DNA of 64,000 nt, taken from contig NW_020954557.1 in assembly GCF_900497805.2 (NCBI RefSeq), forward strand, positions 36,591,210 through 36,655,209, written 5' to 3'. The position numbers and the translations under genes were made by a program. Below are positions 12,745-24,591 of the stretch, piece by piece (position 1 is the stretch's first letter; the number at the start of each line of letters is the position of its first letter). This DNA is from Vombatus ursinus (Eukaryota > Chordata > Mammalia > Diprotodontia > Vombatidae). Under the pieces are notes generated by a model. It had not been told where the DNA came from. It ran no database searches and saw only the letters and a program-made list of their open reading frames with translations.

Positions 12745-12930
12745 GAGTATAGATTTGGATCCTGAAAGGACCTTAGGAGTCATCAGATCTAATTCAATCA
12801 TTTTACAGTTGAGGAAACTGAGGCTGAGAAAGGTTGAGTGACTAGTCCAGGGTCACAGAGTGTCTGAGGTGGGATTTGAACTAAGAATTCATTCCAAGTC
12901 AGTACTCTCTCCTATATTGCACTGCCTCTA
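12745..12930 (-). repeat. MIR3/THER1-type CORE-SINE
   Basis: Near full-length antisense copy. 'gaaaggaccttaggagtcat' leads into 'acagttgaggaaactgaggc', 'ccagggtcacagagtgtctg' and a tRNA-like end near 12925. Confidence 0.8.
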
Positions 12931-14335
12931 GTTTTTCCCCATGTTTATCTGAATTATTCACATTCTCCAATCCCTTCAATCCTAAGACACAATGCCTTTT
13001 CATCATCATTTCATCATATTCCATAATTTGTTTAGTCAGACCCCAGTCAATCCATGGGCACCCACTTTGTTTCCAGTTTTTAACACAAAAAGCACAGCTA
13101 TGCATACTTTGACACATCTAGGACCTTTCTTTCTATCACTATGTGATTTGCATAGTCTCATATAGGACTAGCTAGAGAGACTCTGTCCAGGATGCATTTA
13201 TTGGGTGGCCTGGCACTTGTCTCACTTTGGGTCAGAGCCTGATGAAATAACACAGGGCAAATCTGTATTATTCTTACATTCATGGGAGAACAGAATCCCC
13301 TCTCTGGAGTGACATGAAGGAGTTGGAGGACTTGCCTGAGTTAACTAGATTTCAAGGAGCAGCCACTGCTAAAGATAATTGGTCCTACATTGTATTAATT
13401 TGGGTCTTCTCTAAGAAGACGGCTCTGAGACCCTTTCTTCATTTCTCTGTCACTGAGGAAGAATGCCCACAAGAGGAGATCCTCTTGGCCTTTGTGAAAT
13501 TTCCCATATGCAAAAATGATTTTTATCGATCTCATTTTTTTTTTAGAGATACTGTTAAAAGTACTACCATATTTGGATGTTTTGCCAGCCGCATGACTGT
13601 CACACTTTAGCCAGATGGGTAGCCAACTTTTAAAAGGCTTTGTAAGGCATTAGTCTTTAGAAGTCTCCTGACATTTCAACTAGTATTTGGTTCCAAAATT
13701 ATTTTCTTAAAGGTATGTGAGCAACATGGAAAACTACCATGAAAGGTTTGCTTTAGCAAATCAAACTCACATCATCTGTGATAGTTACTAGAAAAGAAAC
13801 CATAAATGAAGTCTGTTTCTTGTATGTGTTTTATCTAATTTAAACATAAAGTGAGGGCTGAATCTAAAATGTCTCAAGGAAGACATTAAGCGAGTCTCTA
13901 AACAATAATGACATCTGCATTAGCACTCCTAAATTCCTCTGTCTACACTTTTATGAACAATTTGTTTTACTTGTCTGTTCCTATAATAGACTTCCCAATT
14001 AAAAGCAAATGCCGCATTTTATAGCACATAAGTTAGAAACAATCTCATTAGTTATAGGCAAAATATATATAAATAATATTGAATTTTCCTCCTAGCACTG
14101 AAAGGATAGGCAAAATGGTAGAATTCACTTGTTGGTGATCATAATCTGGACCTAACTCAGTCCAGTTTGAAGATCAGAAAACTGCCTTCACTCGTTTAGA
14201 GTAACATTCAAATTTAGCCCTTCTGAGATGCTTATAATTTTATATACACATATATGTATATATATACATAAATAGATCCATTCTTTCTTAAGTTGCTGGG
14301 TTCAGAAATTAAATGACATTATAGGGGATTTTAGA

Positions 14336-14468
14336 TTTTTTTTTTGGAGGCAGAGTTAAGTGACTTGCCCCTGGTTACATAGCTAGTAAGTGTCTGAGGC
14401 TGGATTTGAACTTAGGTCCTTGTGACTGCAGGCCTGACTCTCCAGACAGTATGTCACTTAGCTGCCCC
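14336..14468 (-). repeat. WSINE1-type SINE
   Basis: Antisense copy that starts with the poly(T) complement of its poly(A) tail, then 'gttaagtgacttgcccctgg' and 'gtctgaggctggatttgaac', and ends 'cttagctgcccc'. Its 3' end is diverged. Flanks 'attttagat' and 'attttggat' could be the target-site duplication. Confidence 0.8.
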
Positions 14469-14724
14469 AGAATTTTGGATATTGAACAATGTGGAATGTG
14501 TTGTAAATGGAGTTAAAGGACCCTTAGAATCCTGTTGCCTGTGATAGCCCAGTCCAATGTGGGGGGGGGGGATTATGGCATAAGAAGTCAGAAGTTGAAT
14601 GTTACAGTTAAAAGACCTAATTTCAAGCTCAAGTTTGGCTACTAACCATTTGACAGTGGCAATATAATAGGCCATGCTGGCCTGCTTGCTATTACTTATA
14701 TATGATACCCCATCTCCCTTCTTC

Positions 14725-15040
14725 ATGCCTTTAGGTGACAGTCATTGCAAAGGCACTGGTCCCTCCTCACACTTTGGAATCTTTGGTTTCCCTCAAAACT
14801 TAACTCAAGTGCCATCTTCTACATTCAACCTTCCCTGGTTCCACCAGTTGCTGGTGCCCTGCCTCTACAAATTACCTGATATGCGTTTTATATTAATGCT
14901 ATATACCTTTATAAATAGACTTGGTTAGAATGTAAGCTCCTTGAGGGCAGGGACTGTTTCACTTTTCCTTTGTATCTCTAGCACTTGGCACAGTGCCTAG
15001 AATGTGGCAGGTTCTTCATAACTGATAACTGAGCAATTGA
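14725..15040 (+). repeat. L2/L3-type LINE 3' end
   Basis: Sense tail with 'aactcaagtgccatcttcta' (about 14802), 'taagctccttgagggcaggg' (about 14932) and 'tagcacttggcacagtgcct' (about 14979). An eleven-G run just upstream at 14561-14571 is not part of it. Confidence 0.7.
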
Positions 15041-15489
15041 TTGAGATTGGCTCTGTACTAATTAGCAGAAGGAACCTCAGACCACTTTCCCTTCTCCACA
15101 GGCTTTCTTTTGTCACCTGTAAAACTAGGTTGTCCTACATAACCTATAATTTCCATTTAATGACCTTTTAAGTGTCTTGCTCTCTCATTTCCAGCTTTAA
15201 TTAGAATGATTAACTTGTTGCAGTGTGTACTTGATTGAGTTTACCTGCATTTCCATACCCTTTGAGTTCCAGATATAACACAGTGCAAAGATCCTTGCTA
15301 TGTGAGATCAATGTAAGATACCCCAGGTACATCGGGCATGAGTTAGTTTCTGAAGTAAACCTGACCCCTGAAGATGCAGAACTATAGACCTACACATGGA
15401 CTGAGTGAAGGGAATAGCTTCTGGGCTTCCTGATGGAAGAATCATCAGGACTAATGAATACTAATGTGTTTTATTTGGATATGATATGT

Positions 15490-15675
15490 CACAAATGAAA
15501 TGAGTACTGGGTCAGGACTCAAAGCACCTGAGATCAAATCTCCCCTCTAATGCTTACTACCTGGGTATGTCCTGGGGTAAGTCACAACCTCCCTGGACCT
15601 CAGTTTGCCCATCAGTAAAATTATGAGTTTAGACCAGATGGTCTTTGATGTCCTGTTCACCCATGACCCTGTTAT
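15490..15675 (+). repeat. MIR3/THER1-type CORE-SINE
   Basis: Sense, diverged: 'tgagatcaaatctcccctct', then 'ggacctcagtttgcccatca' and 'ttagaccagatggtctttga', the last being typical of the MIR3/THER1 3' half. Confidence 0.6.
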
Positions 15676-15983
15676 CAACTCATTGACAGAATTTGCTGAT
15701 ATGGAGCATTACTCCATAGTTGCTTTATCTAATATGTCAAGAGGACCTTGAGTTCTTAAAGACCATGTCAGGGGAACACAGGCTCAAAAAGCATACATGG
15801 TGGAATTTTAGTCAGTCTAACAGAGTGAAGAGAAAAAAGTTCAGGTAAAGTGGAAAAAGATATTTTGGGAGAAAGCCAGCCCTGCCAGGAAGACTGCCAA
15901 AAGAGCCCTAAGCTCTTCATGATTTTCATAGTTTCTTTACCTCTTTTACTGAACCAGATTCTATGAAAGCACTAAGTAATTTC

Positions 15984-16078
15984 TATATATATATATACAT
16001 ACATACATATATATACATATATATACATATATATGTGTGTATATATGTATATATGTATATATATATATATATATATAA
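15984..16078. repeat. AT/ACAT-rich simple repeat
   Basis: Alternating TA, TACA and TATG units over about 95 bp. It can form cruciform or slipped structures. Confidence 0.95.
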
Positions 16079-16089
16079 ATATTTGCAAT

Positions 16090-16715
16090 GGTGCAGCATC
16101 AGGGCTGAGTAGGAGTGGGATAGGGATGCAGCAGCCATTTCCATGCACTGGTCATATAAAAACAAGTCTTTCTAATTTGGAGAGAGCGGCCTGGAAGATG
16201 TTCTTTGGTTTTGTCTTATTCTGAAGAAGGAGTGTTACAACTTTTGCTCCTAAGGGAGCCTTGAATACAACAAACAGTGATACCTTAGGCTTTGTTCTTT
16301 TTTTGTGGGAATTACCACTAGTAATGGCAAAGTGAGAAGCTATTCTGTTACCAGTGTATGGAAAAGCTGTACATCTGTGCACTCTATCTCATACGTGAAC
16401 CCCCATGCCTACCTCACACTGAGGCTTATTGATAACACTTGCTGCTGAGCACTTCTCTGTTACTACTATTCAGTCGCTGCCAGTGGGGACCACACTTAAG
16501 CTACTTCTGAAAGCTGAATGGGTTGAATGTGCAAATCACTTCACAGAGTTCTTTTTGAATCATTTCTGCCTGCCATGTATGGAGAGTAATGGATGGGGAA
16601 CTTCACAGAGCTCTGAGAGGGTCTGGCTTTTGGGGGTTGATTGGCTTCAGCACTTCAAGGGTAATGAGAGCCCCCAAGTGTGTACATCATGCATAGTTCT
16701 GCATTTTTAAACATT
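16090..16715. other. Repeat-free intronic block
   Basis: About 625 bp between a TA-rich simple repeat and AT-rich intron, without recognised repeats. An open frame at 16429-16710 (93 codons) resembles no family I know and shows no splice or start context supporting a gene. Confidence 0.3.
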
Positions 16716-16839
16716 TCATAAGAAAAGAATTAATTAATCATTTTTCTGATTACTAGCTTATATTTTGGATTTGACATATCCTTTTTTAATTCTCCAGCCT
16801 CCCCTCACAGTTACCTTGCCTTGATTTTATATATATTTT

Positions 16840-16905
16840 GCATATACATATACATACATATGTTTATCTATCTATATGTCTGTCTGTCTGTCTGCCTGCC
16901 TTCTG
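16840..16905. repeat. Mixed TACA/TCTA/TGTC tetranucleotide repeat
   Basis: Runs of TACA, then TCTA, then TGTC and TGCC are read directly. Confidence 0.92.
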
Positions 16906-16924
16906 GGATCTACAAAGATCAATC

Positions 16925-17035
16925 ATTCCATCAACAAGCATTTATTAAGCATCTATTAGACGCTAGGTGCCAGGTGCTGAGGACACAGACAAAAATCAAA
17001 TAGTCCCTGCCCTTAAAGAGCTTATTTTCCATCAT
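16925..17035 (-). repeat. L2 LINE 3' end
   Basis: Antisense L2 tail: 'caagcatttattaagcatct', then 'gtgccaggtgctgaggacac' and 'tccctgcccttaaagagctt'. Confidence 0.8.
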
Positions 17036-17189
17036 GAGATAGAATAATACATACACACATGCATACATATACATACATACATACATTTTTATTGTTTTAT
17101 GTTCATTCATGGGGTAGAACAATACATATAAGATATACATGTCTATAGATAAGAGCTCTCTCTCTCTATATTTATATTTATTTCCCTCT

Positions 17190-17260
17190 GTTCTTTCCTT
17201 TCTTCCTTCCTCCCTTCTTCCTTCCCTCCATCCTTTCCTTCTTCCTTCCTCTTCCTCCAA
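17190..17260. repeat. Pyrimidine-rich CTTC/CCTT tract
   Basis: C and T almost exclusively, in imperfect CTTC and CCTT units. Confidence 0.9.
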
Positions 17261-17387
17261 TGATATCTATTGCGTCTCATCTACCCCTTTTTATCCTGTG
17301 TATCTCTTATTCACATTTTCCTATTACTCTTCTGTAGGGGTCTGCTATAGTCTTCCTTTATGTCCCTTGACATTAAATGGATACCAA

Positions 17388-17544
17388 GGCAGCTAGGTGG
17401 TACAGTGGATAGAGCACTGGCCCTGGATTCAAGAGGACCTGAATTCAAATCTGGCCTCAGACACGTAACACTTACTAGCTGTGTGACCCTGGGCAAGTCA
17501 CTTAACCCCATTGCCTAGCCAAAAAAAAAAGAAAAAGAAAAACA
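17388..17544 (+). repeat. WSINE1-type SINE with target-site duplication
   Basis: Complete sense copy. The head 'ggcagctaggtggtacagtg' is followed by the B-box 'gaattcaaatctggcctcag', then 'gtgtgaccctgggcaagtca', the ending 'cccattgcctagcc' and an A-rich tail. It is flanked by 'cattaaatggatacca' (17371-17386) and 'cattaaatgagtacca' (17545-17560), 14 of 16 matching, which marks L1-type retrotransposition. Confidence 0.92.
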
Positions 17545-17756
17545 CATTAAATGAGTACCACTGGAGTACACATCTATCCAGTTGTTGTTTCTTGCTTTCA
17601 CAACATGACTAGCTCCCTTCTTCTTTGGGCATGCATTTCTTTGATGACATCTTTTCCGTGCTCCTGGTTTGTATTTGTTTTATACTATGTGCTATGTGTT
17701 TTAGACTTCATTTTAGCCTATCTATGTGAAGGTTGCAAGTTAGAATATGATTAAGT

Positions 17757-17965
17757 AAGAGACAGCGTGATGCAGTGGCAAGAGAATTGGATTTATAACC
17801 AGAAGCCCTGGATTCAAATTCCAATTCTGCCTTTTACTGCCTGTGTGAATCTTGAACAAGTCACTTAATACCTAGGCCTCCAGTTTCCCCTCTATAAAGT
17901 GAAGAGGATAGACTGGATGACTTCTAAGGTCCCTTCTAGCCAGAAGCCTTTTATACTATGATTCC
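17757..17965 (+). repeat. MIR3/THER1-type CORE-SINE
   Basis: Full-length sense copy. The head 'gagacagcgtgatgcagtgg' is followed by the B-box 'ctggattcaaattccaattc', the CORE, and the 3' signature 'ctggatgacttctaaggtcc'. Confidence 0.85.
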
Positions 17966-18159
17966 TTTTTTTTTTTCTAAGCATCATAGAATTTATTTAG
18001 AAACAATGTCATCAATATAATTTGTTATGGGCCAAGCTAGGGTTTTTTTTTTGTGGACTGATCTAGGAGCAGTTCATATTTTCCAAACATTTTTATAGGA
18101 TACTATATTCTAAATTTCACAAATTCTTCTAAAACAATTTATTCCAAATGGAAATAAAT

Positions 18160-19420
18160 GCTACAGTATCATAATAGTTTTATAACGCAGATGGAAGCCT
18201 ACTAGGACTTGTCCTAGTGTGGGGATTCTGGTCACTGAAGCCTTAATGCTTCTTGGCAAAGATGTGATTATAAAGGGTACATGAGTTAGGGCCAGTAAAT
18301 AGCCATTGTGATATAGGACCTGAGTCGTGAATTTGGAAAGTATGAACCTTGATGGAAAAAAGGTTGTTATGTAAAGATGGTAAAGAGAAACAATAAGTAT
18401 TCGGGTCCAGAAGCCTACGAGTACTAGAAGCCATAAGGAAACAAAGAGATACATTCTTAGAAGTGGGAGGTAAGATCAGGTGGGAATGTTAACCCCAGAG
18501 GCTCAGTCCAGAGTGAGTGGCAGTGAATGACAGATGCAGAAGAATGTTTTTAGGCTGAGCTAAGGCAGGAGGTTTTCCTCCCCTTTGTGCTAGAAGCCAA
18601 GGTCCCTGAGGCTTTCCAGTTGACATAGGACAGGAGACTTCTAGATCCAGGTAATCCTTCTTTCTCCTTTCCCACCATGGTGATTCAGCTGAAGCCAAAT
18701 GATTTGAATCTGGTCTATCATGACCAGAATTCTGTTGAAGCCAGGCTTAACTTCCTATTTTTTCTTCTTGTTTTATGGTATTTCACAAATGTAGGCCAAC
18801 TGGCTAGTCCTTTGAGACAGGCAAGAGTACTTATCCAAGGCCAAATCCTCTTGTAGATGATGGGATCATCTGAACAGCCTGCTAGGATTAAAAGGCAACC
18901 TCCAAGCTCTCACAAGACTTTGTACCAATCCCGCAGCACCGTGGATGGTCCACTACCAAAGGGGCCAGTGTATGAAAGGTACAGGGTTTGAAAGGGCTGA
19001 ATGCTGACCCTTCAAATATGGGAAAACGCTTTCAAGAGTTTCTCTTTCTACACTATCAATGACCAGGTCACAGTTAGACCATGATCATTTTCAAATGCAG
19101 GGTCTATACTATGATTTTAAGTTCATAAAGTGGCCTGGGAAATTTAAGGAAGGAGGAAAGAATCACTCCTGAGATGAATGAAAAGCCTGAGAGACATAGT
19201 TTCTGGATAATTAATAATCAATTTATTAATTAGGTTAACAGATAATAAATTGAGGTCAGTGGTTCTCTTGGAAATCAAAAACCACACCTGGAGGTCTCTT
19301 GAATTTTTAAAAACCTTTATAAAGGGGGTTGGCAACTTTCAGAGATCTGGTGTACAGTACTGCATTTGCTCATCTGGGTCAAAACACTCGCAAACATCAA
19401 GATTGGTTTAACTAAAATGA
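18160..19420. other. Unclassified intronic block
   Basis: About 1.25 kb that I cannot assign. A 97-codon open frame on the minus strand (18161-18454) gives a hydrophobic, non-repetitive peptide but matches no family I recognise and has no supporting context. AT-rich direct-repeat-like text near 19205-19250 hints at an old dispersed element. Unique intron is equally possible. Confidence 0.25.
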
Positions 19421-19424
19421 TGGG

Positions 19425-20151
19425 GAAAATCAGAAGCTGCTAAATGAAAAATGAGAACTCCACAGGGTTTACCAGCAGGATAGTTCATCCATCTCTCACA
19501 AGGCAGCATTTAATTCCATCAAAAGTACAAAACTACAAGCAAAGCTTAGAGAGATGCAGGATTCTTGGCTCAGTAAGAAGGCAGATGAAATTCAGTTTTA
19601 TGCTAACAGTAACAACAAAATGCTTTTATGATACCCTGAAGGCTATTTATGGGCCAGAGACCTGTGGTGCATCTCAGCTACTCAGTGCTGATGAAGCCAC
19701 ATTGATTAGTGATAAGGACATAATCCTAGAGAGATGAGCTGAACACTTCTATGTGTTTTCAACAGACCATCATCAATCAATGCTGAAGTCATTGACCAGT
19801 TAACCTCAGGTTGAAGTCAATCCCTCCCTAGCTGACATTCCAACTGAAGAAGAGGTTTGGAATGCCATTAGGCTCCTTTCATGTGGCAAAGCATTTGTGC
19901 TGTTCCTGACAGGTAGAAACCACCTCTTGACTGGTTAACAATGAGCTATTATAATGAATATTATAATATTATAATGAGAGGTGGGCCTTTCCTAATAAAG
20001 ATCTGGGTACATGACTTTGTCTCTTGGACAAAGAGACTCATCTCAAGCCAGATCACTTCTAATTTGGAGGACAAGGGAAGGCTTCATATGCCTTTGCCAG
20101 GAAAACTCAAAACTGGGCCATGGAGAGTCAGACGTGACTTAACTGAACAAC
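19425..20151 (+). repeat. RTE-clade LINE fragment (BovB-like), degraded
   Basis: Plus-strand remnant of an RTE non-LTR retrotransposon. The part before the reverse-transcriptase core is recognisable in translation: 'LKAIYGPETCGASQLLSA' with 'DEATLISDKDIILER' following (frame ending 19737), and in another frame 'LREMQDSWLSKKADEIQF' (about 19545-19600). Further on is 'NPSLADIP' followed by an 'EEEVWNAIRL'-type stretch. The catalytic core is missing. The 3' terminus 'gagagtcagacgtgacttaa', then 'ctgaacaacc' (20123-20152), is the RTE tail, so the copy is internally deleted as well as frameshifted. Confidence 0.75.
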
Positions 20152-20396
20152 CAAAAATAGTTATCATAGTGATAAAGTTCACTGAAGAAACGTGGAAGAA
20201 CCATAGATATATGAAGAAAATACAAAAGAAAGCAAAGTCTGTGGCATAAAAGGATAGTTTTTGTATTTGTGATCAGACTGTACATGTCTTTGAAGAAAGG
20301 AGTACCTGTTTATATTGGAAACTATATGTGAGAATGGGAAAGTGAGTGAGAATTGGCACCAACATTCTTTTAACTTTCTTTGCTTCATTTGTGGTC

Positions 20397-20620
20397 TAGT
20401 AGTGGGAAAATAGCTGTTTGTGAAGTCAGAAAGATCTAGGTTCAACTTCTTCCTCTGACACTTATTCCTTGTGGGACGATGGGCAAGTTGTTTTCAATTT
20501 CTTCACCTGTAAAATGAGGATGATAATAATACTTGTATGTTGCACTTCCAAGGCTATTGTGATACTTGGATGAGAGAACTTATGGAATGTGCTTTACAAA
20601 ATTTAATGCTTTGTGTCATC
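20397..20620 (+). repeat. MIR SINE
   Basis: Sense MIR: 'agaaagatctaggttcaact', 'tcacctgtaaaatgaggatg', 'ataataatacttgtatgttg' and the 3' 'gtgctttacaaaatttaatg'. Confidence 0.75.
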
Positions 20621-21149
20621 ACCAGTTATCATTGTGAAAACAGTGTCAGTGCCCATCAACACTCTACAATGTGCCCATTTTATATAGGTGAAAGGGTTGC
20701 TTTGCTCATCATTCACAATGTGTTTATTCCCTCCCTGGCTAATACTACATCTTAGATCTGTAGCATATTGACACAATTTGCACACAGCAGAGCTAGTTGC
20801 CCAATTTACCATTTAACAACAGGTCATTCATTAGATGCTGTCTCAATGAAATTGGTATTAATGCTGAAACTTTGCTAACTGTCCCAATTGTAAAGCTACA
20901 CGTAAAAATCATTTTGAATGGTCATTTCTCTACATTATACTGTAACACAGATGAAGATGAAATGATTTTTGCAGTTGCTAAGCCCGAACTTAATTCAAGA
21001 GCTTTTGAGATATGCATTATCATGTTAGGAAAAGAGGCACATCACTTAAACCCTGATTTTCTAATGTTAATTAATTTCCTCCATTAGACAATTCTGGGTG
21101 AGATTTTGATGGCCTTAATTGTCTGATTCCAGACTACCTCTACCAATAA

Positions 21150-21330
21150 TTTAATGAGTTAGATTTAGAGTCAGAGGACCTGGGTTCTAACTCCAGGGCT
21201 ACTATAAACTATAGGATCTTGAATAAGTTTATTAACCTTCTGGGTCCTCAATTTCCCTAGCTATAAAATGATATGGATGGACTAAATGATCCTTTTAGCT
21301 TTAAATCTGTGATTTCATGATTAATTATGG
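21150..21330 (+). repeat. MIR3/THER1-type CORE-SINE
   Basis: Sense: 'gttagatttagagtcagagg', 'acctgggttctaactccagg', then 'ggatggactaaatgatcctt' near the 3' end. Confidence 0.72.
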
Positions 21331-22517
21331 AATGTTGGTTTTTGAATCACCTTGAGAAGACATATGGTGCATCCATCCTCTTGTCTCCCATGATTATTGC
21401 ATTACTCCAGGAAAATTGTTTTCTATTACATTTTTAATGCTTCAAGATTCTACAGTCTTTCTGAATGATTGGTCCTAAAAATCACATAATCTTTTTAGTT
21501 AGGATATATAACTCAGTAATCCTTTGGTATTTCTTCTATTTGGTGAGAATAGAGAAAATCATTGTGTCCTTTGTTTACTGGGATCAAGATTATGTCTATA
21601 TACTCTGGGTAAATTCGATATAGACTGAAAAACCATTTTAGTCCAATTCATCAAGGACACCCTTGACTCAGAATGCTGTTTCTGGTTCCCTACCAATAGC
21701 TCAGTCATAGAGAAGAACTGCAGGGAATCTGACTAACTCGTTTCATTACAATGCAATTTTCTTGCAATCATGTAGACCCACACAGCCTCCTCTTTCTTCA
21801 GACAATGTTATTTAAATTCCTTTTAGGAGTATCACAGGCTTTACTTTGTACCCCAATGGAAATGATTAGGGTTTTGTTTTTCCATTTTAATGTGGAAAAA
21901 ACTTCAGCTTGGAGAAATCATAGGAAAAATCCTAAAAAAAATCCCTAAAAAACCTTCCAATAGAATCCTATAGTCCTGGGCTTCAGTTTTTTTTTCCTTT
22001 CTCAACAAACCAATAGAAAATATGACCAAGAGGAAAAAAAGAAAACAAAAGCTGTTCAGGGATCAGGATAGCAACAACAACAAAAAAAACCCCCAGCAAT
22101 TTTGCAGAAAGATGTCTTTTAAAGCATCCATTTAAAGTTCCCATGGATGAAAAAAAAATGTTATTCTCTAGGCCACAGCAAACCTTTCACTTTGGATCTT
22201 TTTTGAAAATGTGAAAGCTTATAATGAAACTTTGGGTCCTAAATGATACCCTTTTGACTTGTTCAGCTGAGAAACAGATTGAAATCTCACTATTGAATCA
22301 CAGAAGGAAGAGAAAAATCATTTCTTCTCCAGGCTCTGTGCTTGAATTTTGCTATGTTTTTGATCATAGTTGGGAATGATTCATTTTTTGGTAGCCATAA
22401 TTCTAGTTGCCTCTGTGCTACTGAGTAGCACATTGTAATGTATATCTATACTACTGGCTCCACTCTGTGGCCAGAAGTTATACAAAGCGAATCATGGGAG
22501 CAAATATTAAAGGGTGC

Positions 22518-22622
22518 TTCCTTTTTTCTCTTTCATTTTCTGTTCCTTTCCCCTTCTCCTTTCCTTTTCCCTTCCTTTCCTATCTTTTCCCTTTTCTTTT
22601 TTTTGTGTATTTTTTCTTTTTT
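22518..22622. repeat. Pyrimidine-rich tract (CCTTTTC-like)
   Basis: About 100 bp almost purely C and T, with irregular CCTTTTC and CTTTCC units. Confidence 0.88.
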
Positions 22623-22698
22623 GAATTTTCTAACTAGTTAACTGGGGGAAACACTACATCTTGCCTGAAATTATAGGAGACATAGACCTTTCCTCTAG

Positions 22699-22930
22699 GA
22701 TGGGGTTCTTAAGCCTTTTTTTTTCTTTTTTTTTTCAGTCATTGATCTCTTTGGCAGCCTGGTAAAGCCTATGATTCCCTTCCCAGAATAATGTATTTAA
22801 ATACAAAAAATAAAATAGAATTGCAAAGGAAAGCAATTATATTGGAATAAAGATGTAATTTTTTTCCTATTCGAATTCATGGATCCTCTGAAATCTATTA
22901 GTTCATGTACCCCAGCTTAAGAACACCTGT
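22699..22930 (+). mobile_element. Non-autonomous hAT-like DNA element
   Basis: Ends are inverted: 'ggggttcttaagc' at the left and 'gcttaagaacacctgt' at the right. Inside are 'ctctttggcagcctggtaaa' and 'ccttcccagaataatgtatt'. The same internal text occurs in the opposite orientation at 43672-43842 and 46801-47020, so it is one dispersed family. It has no coding capacity. The hAT assignment rests on the CAGGGGT-type ends and on the 8-bp duplication seen at the 46.8 kb copy. Confidence 0.6.
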
Positions 22931-23214
22931 ACCAGAGATTGCTTGTTGGAATACAGAAAATGTTAATTGTTGATTTGTGGGTAATCACTTCATACCTTAT
23001 AGTCATGCTGTGCTTAAAATCTAGAACCTTGACGTGGAAACAATTTGCCATTGAATTCACAACTTGCCTGTGAGGGAGACAGGAACAGATGTGAGGTTTT
23101 ATTTCCCACCTAGTAAATTTAAGGAGGAGGTTCAGGATAGACCTCTTTTTTCTCACCTGGCTGCACTACTTTGGGACTTTTCAAACTTTTCTACCCTACC
23201 CCCTATCCCAATTG

Positions 23215-23375
23215 GATACCTCCCCTTCCCCTTTTTCCTTTTGTGTGTTGTTTTCCTCCATTAGATTGTAAGCTCCTTGAGGGCAGAAAGTTTTTCTTTT
23301 TTGTATTTGTATCCCCAGCACTTAGCAGAGTGCCTGGCACATAGGAGATGGAATAAATGTTTATTGACTATTCAT
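23215..23375 (+). repeat. L2 LINE 3' end
   Basis: Sense tail: 'ttagattgtaagctccttga', 'tatccccagcacttagcaga', 'gtgcctggcacataggagat', then 'aataaatgtttattgact'. Confidence 0.88.
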
Positions 23376-23518
23376 TGCATCTGACACTTACTACTTATAT
23401 GACTGTGGGCAAATCATTTAACATCCCAGGGTTTCCATTTCCTCATCTGCAAAATGAGGAGGTGAGATTAGCCTCGGGGATCCCTTCCTGTTTTAAATCT
23501 GTAATCCTATAATCTTTA
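23376..23518 (+). repeat. MIR3/THER1-type CORE-SINE (5'-truncated)
   Basis: Sense: 'tctgacacttactacttata', 'ttccatttcctcatctgcaa', then 'ggatcccttcctgttttaaa'. It abuts the preceding L2 tail directly. Confidence 0.8.
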
Positions 23519-23944
23519 GTTGATAGATAGACACTTCCTAAAACCACAATTCCTCTGGCTGTTGCTTTGTGTCTTTGCCAGAATGCAGAACAGCCTTGAA
23601 TGGGCTATAGGTGCTGTACTATTCACTTATCCAGAATGGGAAGAAACCCCATTATCTACCTGGGTTGATACTTGTTTTTGTATGGGCCAGGAGAGAGGCA
23701 GAAATGTTGACAAAGGGCATGTCCAATTCTTGCTTGGAGGTGTTTGTGCTGCAGGTAAAGGGAGATTACCAATTTCTCAAGGCATCTATCTTTTGTCCTC
23801 TAAAAGCTTGAACATATCTTTATTATCATTTTTTGGATTGTATCTATAATTCCATTGTTAGAGCATACTCCTACTAAGAAAACTCTCTCTCCTAATGCAG
23901 TTGGGTACTTATTATCAAACCTATAGTTTCAGGGCCTATATCCC

Positions 23945-24085
23945 TTAGAGGTTAAGTGACTTGCTAAGGTATATATAGAGAGTAGGTGCCAGGACTTGAA
24001 CCCAGGTCTTCTGGACCCTGAGGTCAGTTTTGTGCTTACTCTATACCACCCAGGGTTAGTTCTCCATCCGCTATACCACCTTTGC
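23945..24085 (-). repeat. MIR/THER-type SINE, partial
   Basis: Antisense: 'gaggttaagtgacttgctaa', 'ggacttgaacccaggtcttc', then a tRNA-like end near 24050-24085. Confidence 0.65.
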
Positions 24086-24591
24086 CTTTCATTTCTTTCA
24101 TTTTAAAAAGCCAGATGTAAACATGCTTTACTTAACTATGCACCATCCTCTGATTTGAATTGCCGAGTTAAAACCAAAAATGTGATTCTGTGAATGTAAC
24201 CATGTAGAGTTCTGTAAGTGTTGTGCCAGTGAGTTAATTCTCCTTGGTTTGGACCTGAGCAGCACTGAGTGCTTAGAGATTGAGAAAGAAATGAGCTATA
24301 ACTAAGGAGAGCTCGCTCCAGATTAACCATGCTTCATGAGCTGTCAAGGCACTCTCCATAGGCTACTTTGTCACAGCCTTCAATTTACCAAGAACACAGA
24401 ATCGCTTCTACAGCCTAAACTTTTCGGTAGTTTCACAAGTATATGCCCTGATATCTTTTCTCAGTGTCATCATAGCATTCTAAGGACATAGGATCATAGA
24501 TTTAGAGATGAAAAGGACCTTAAAAGTCATCTAGCCTATCCTACCCCCATTTCACAGCTGAGAAAACTGAGGCCTGAAGAGGCTAAGTGAG

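Noticed and set aside
17388-17460. tRNA-like heads (A and B box text) in SINEs
   Set aside because: They belong to SINE heads; no copy folds into an intact tRNA gene with a proper acceptor stem and terminator.
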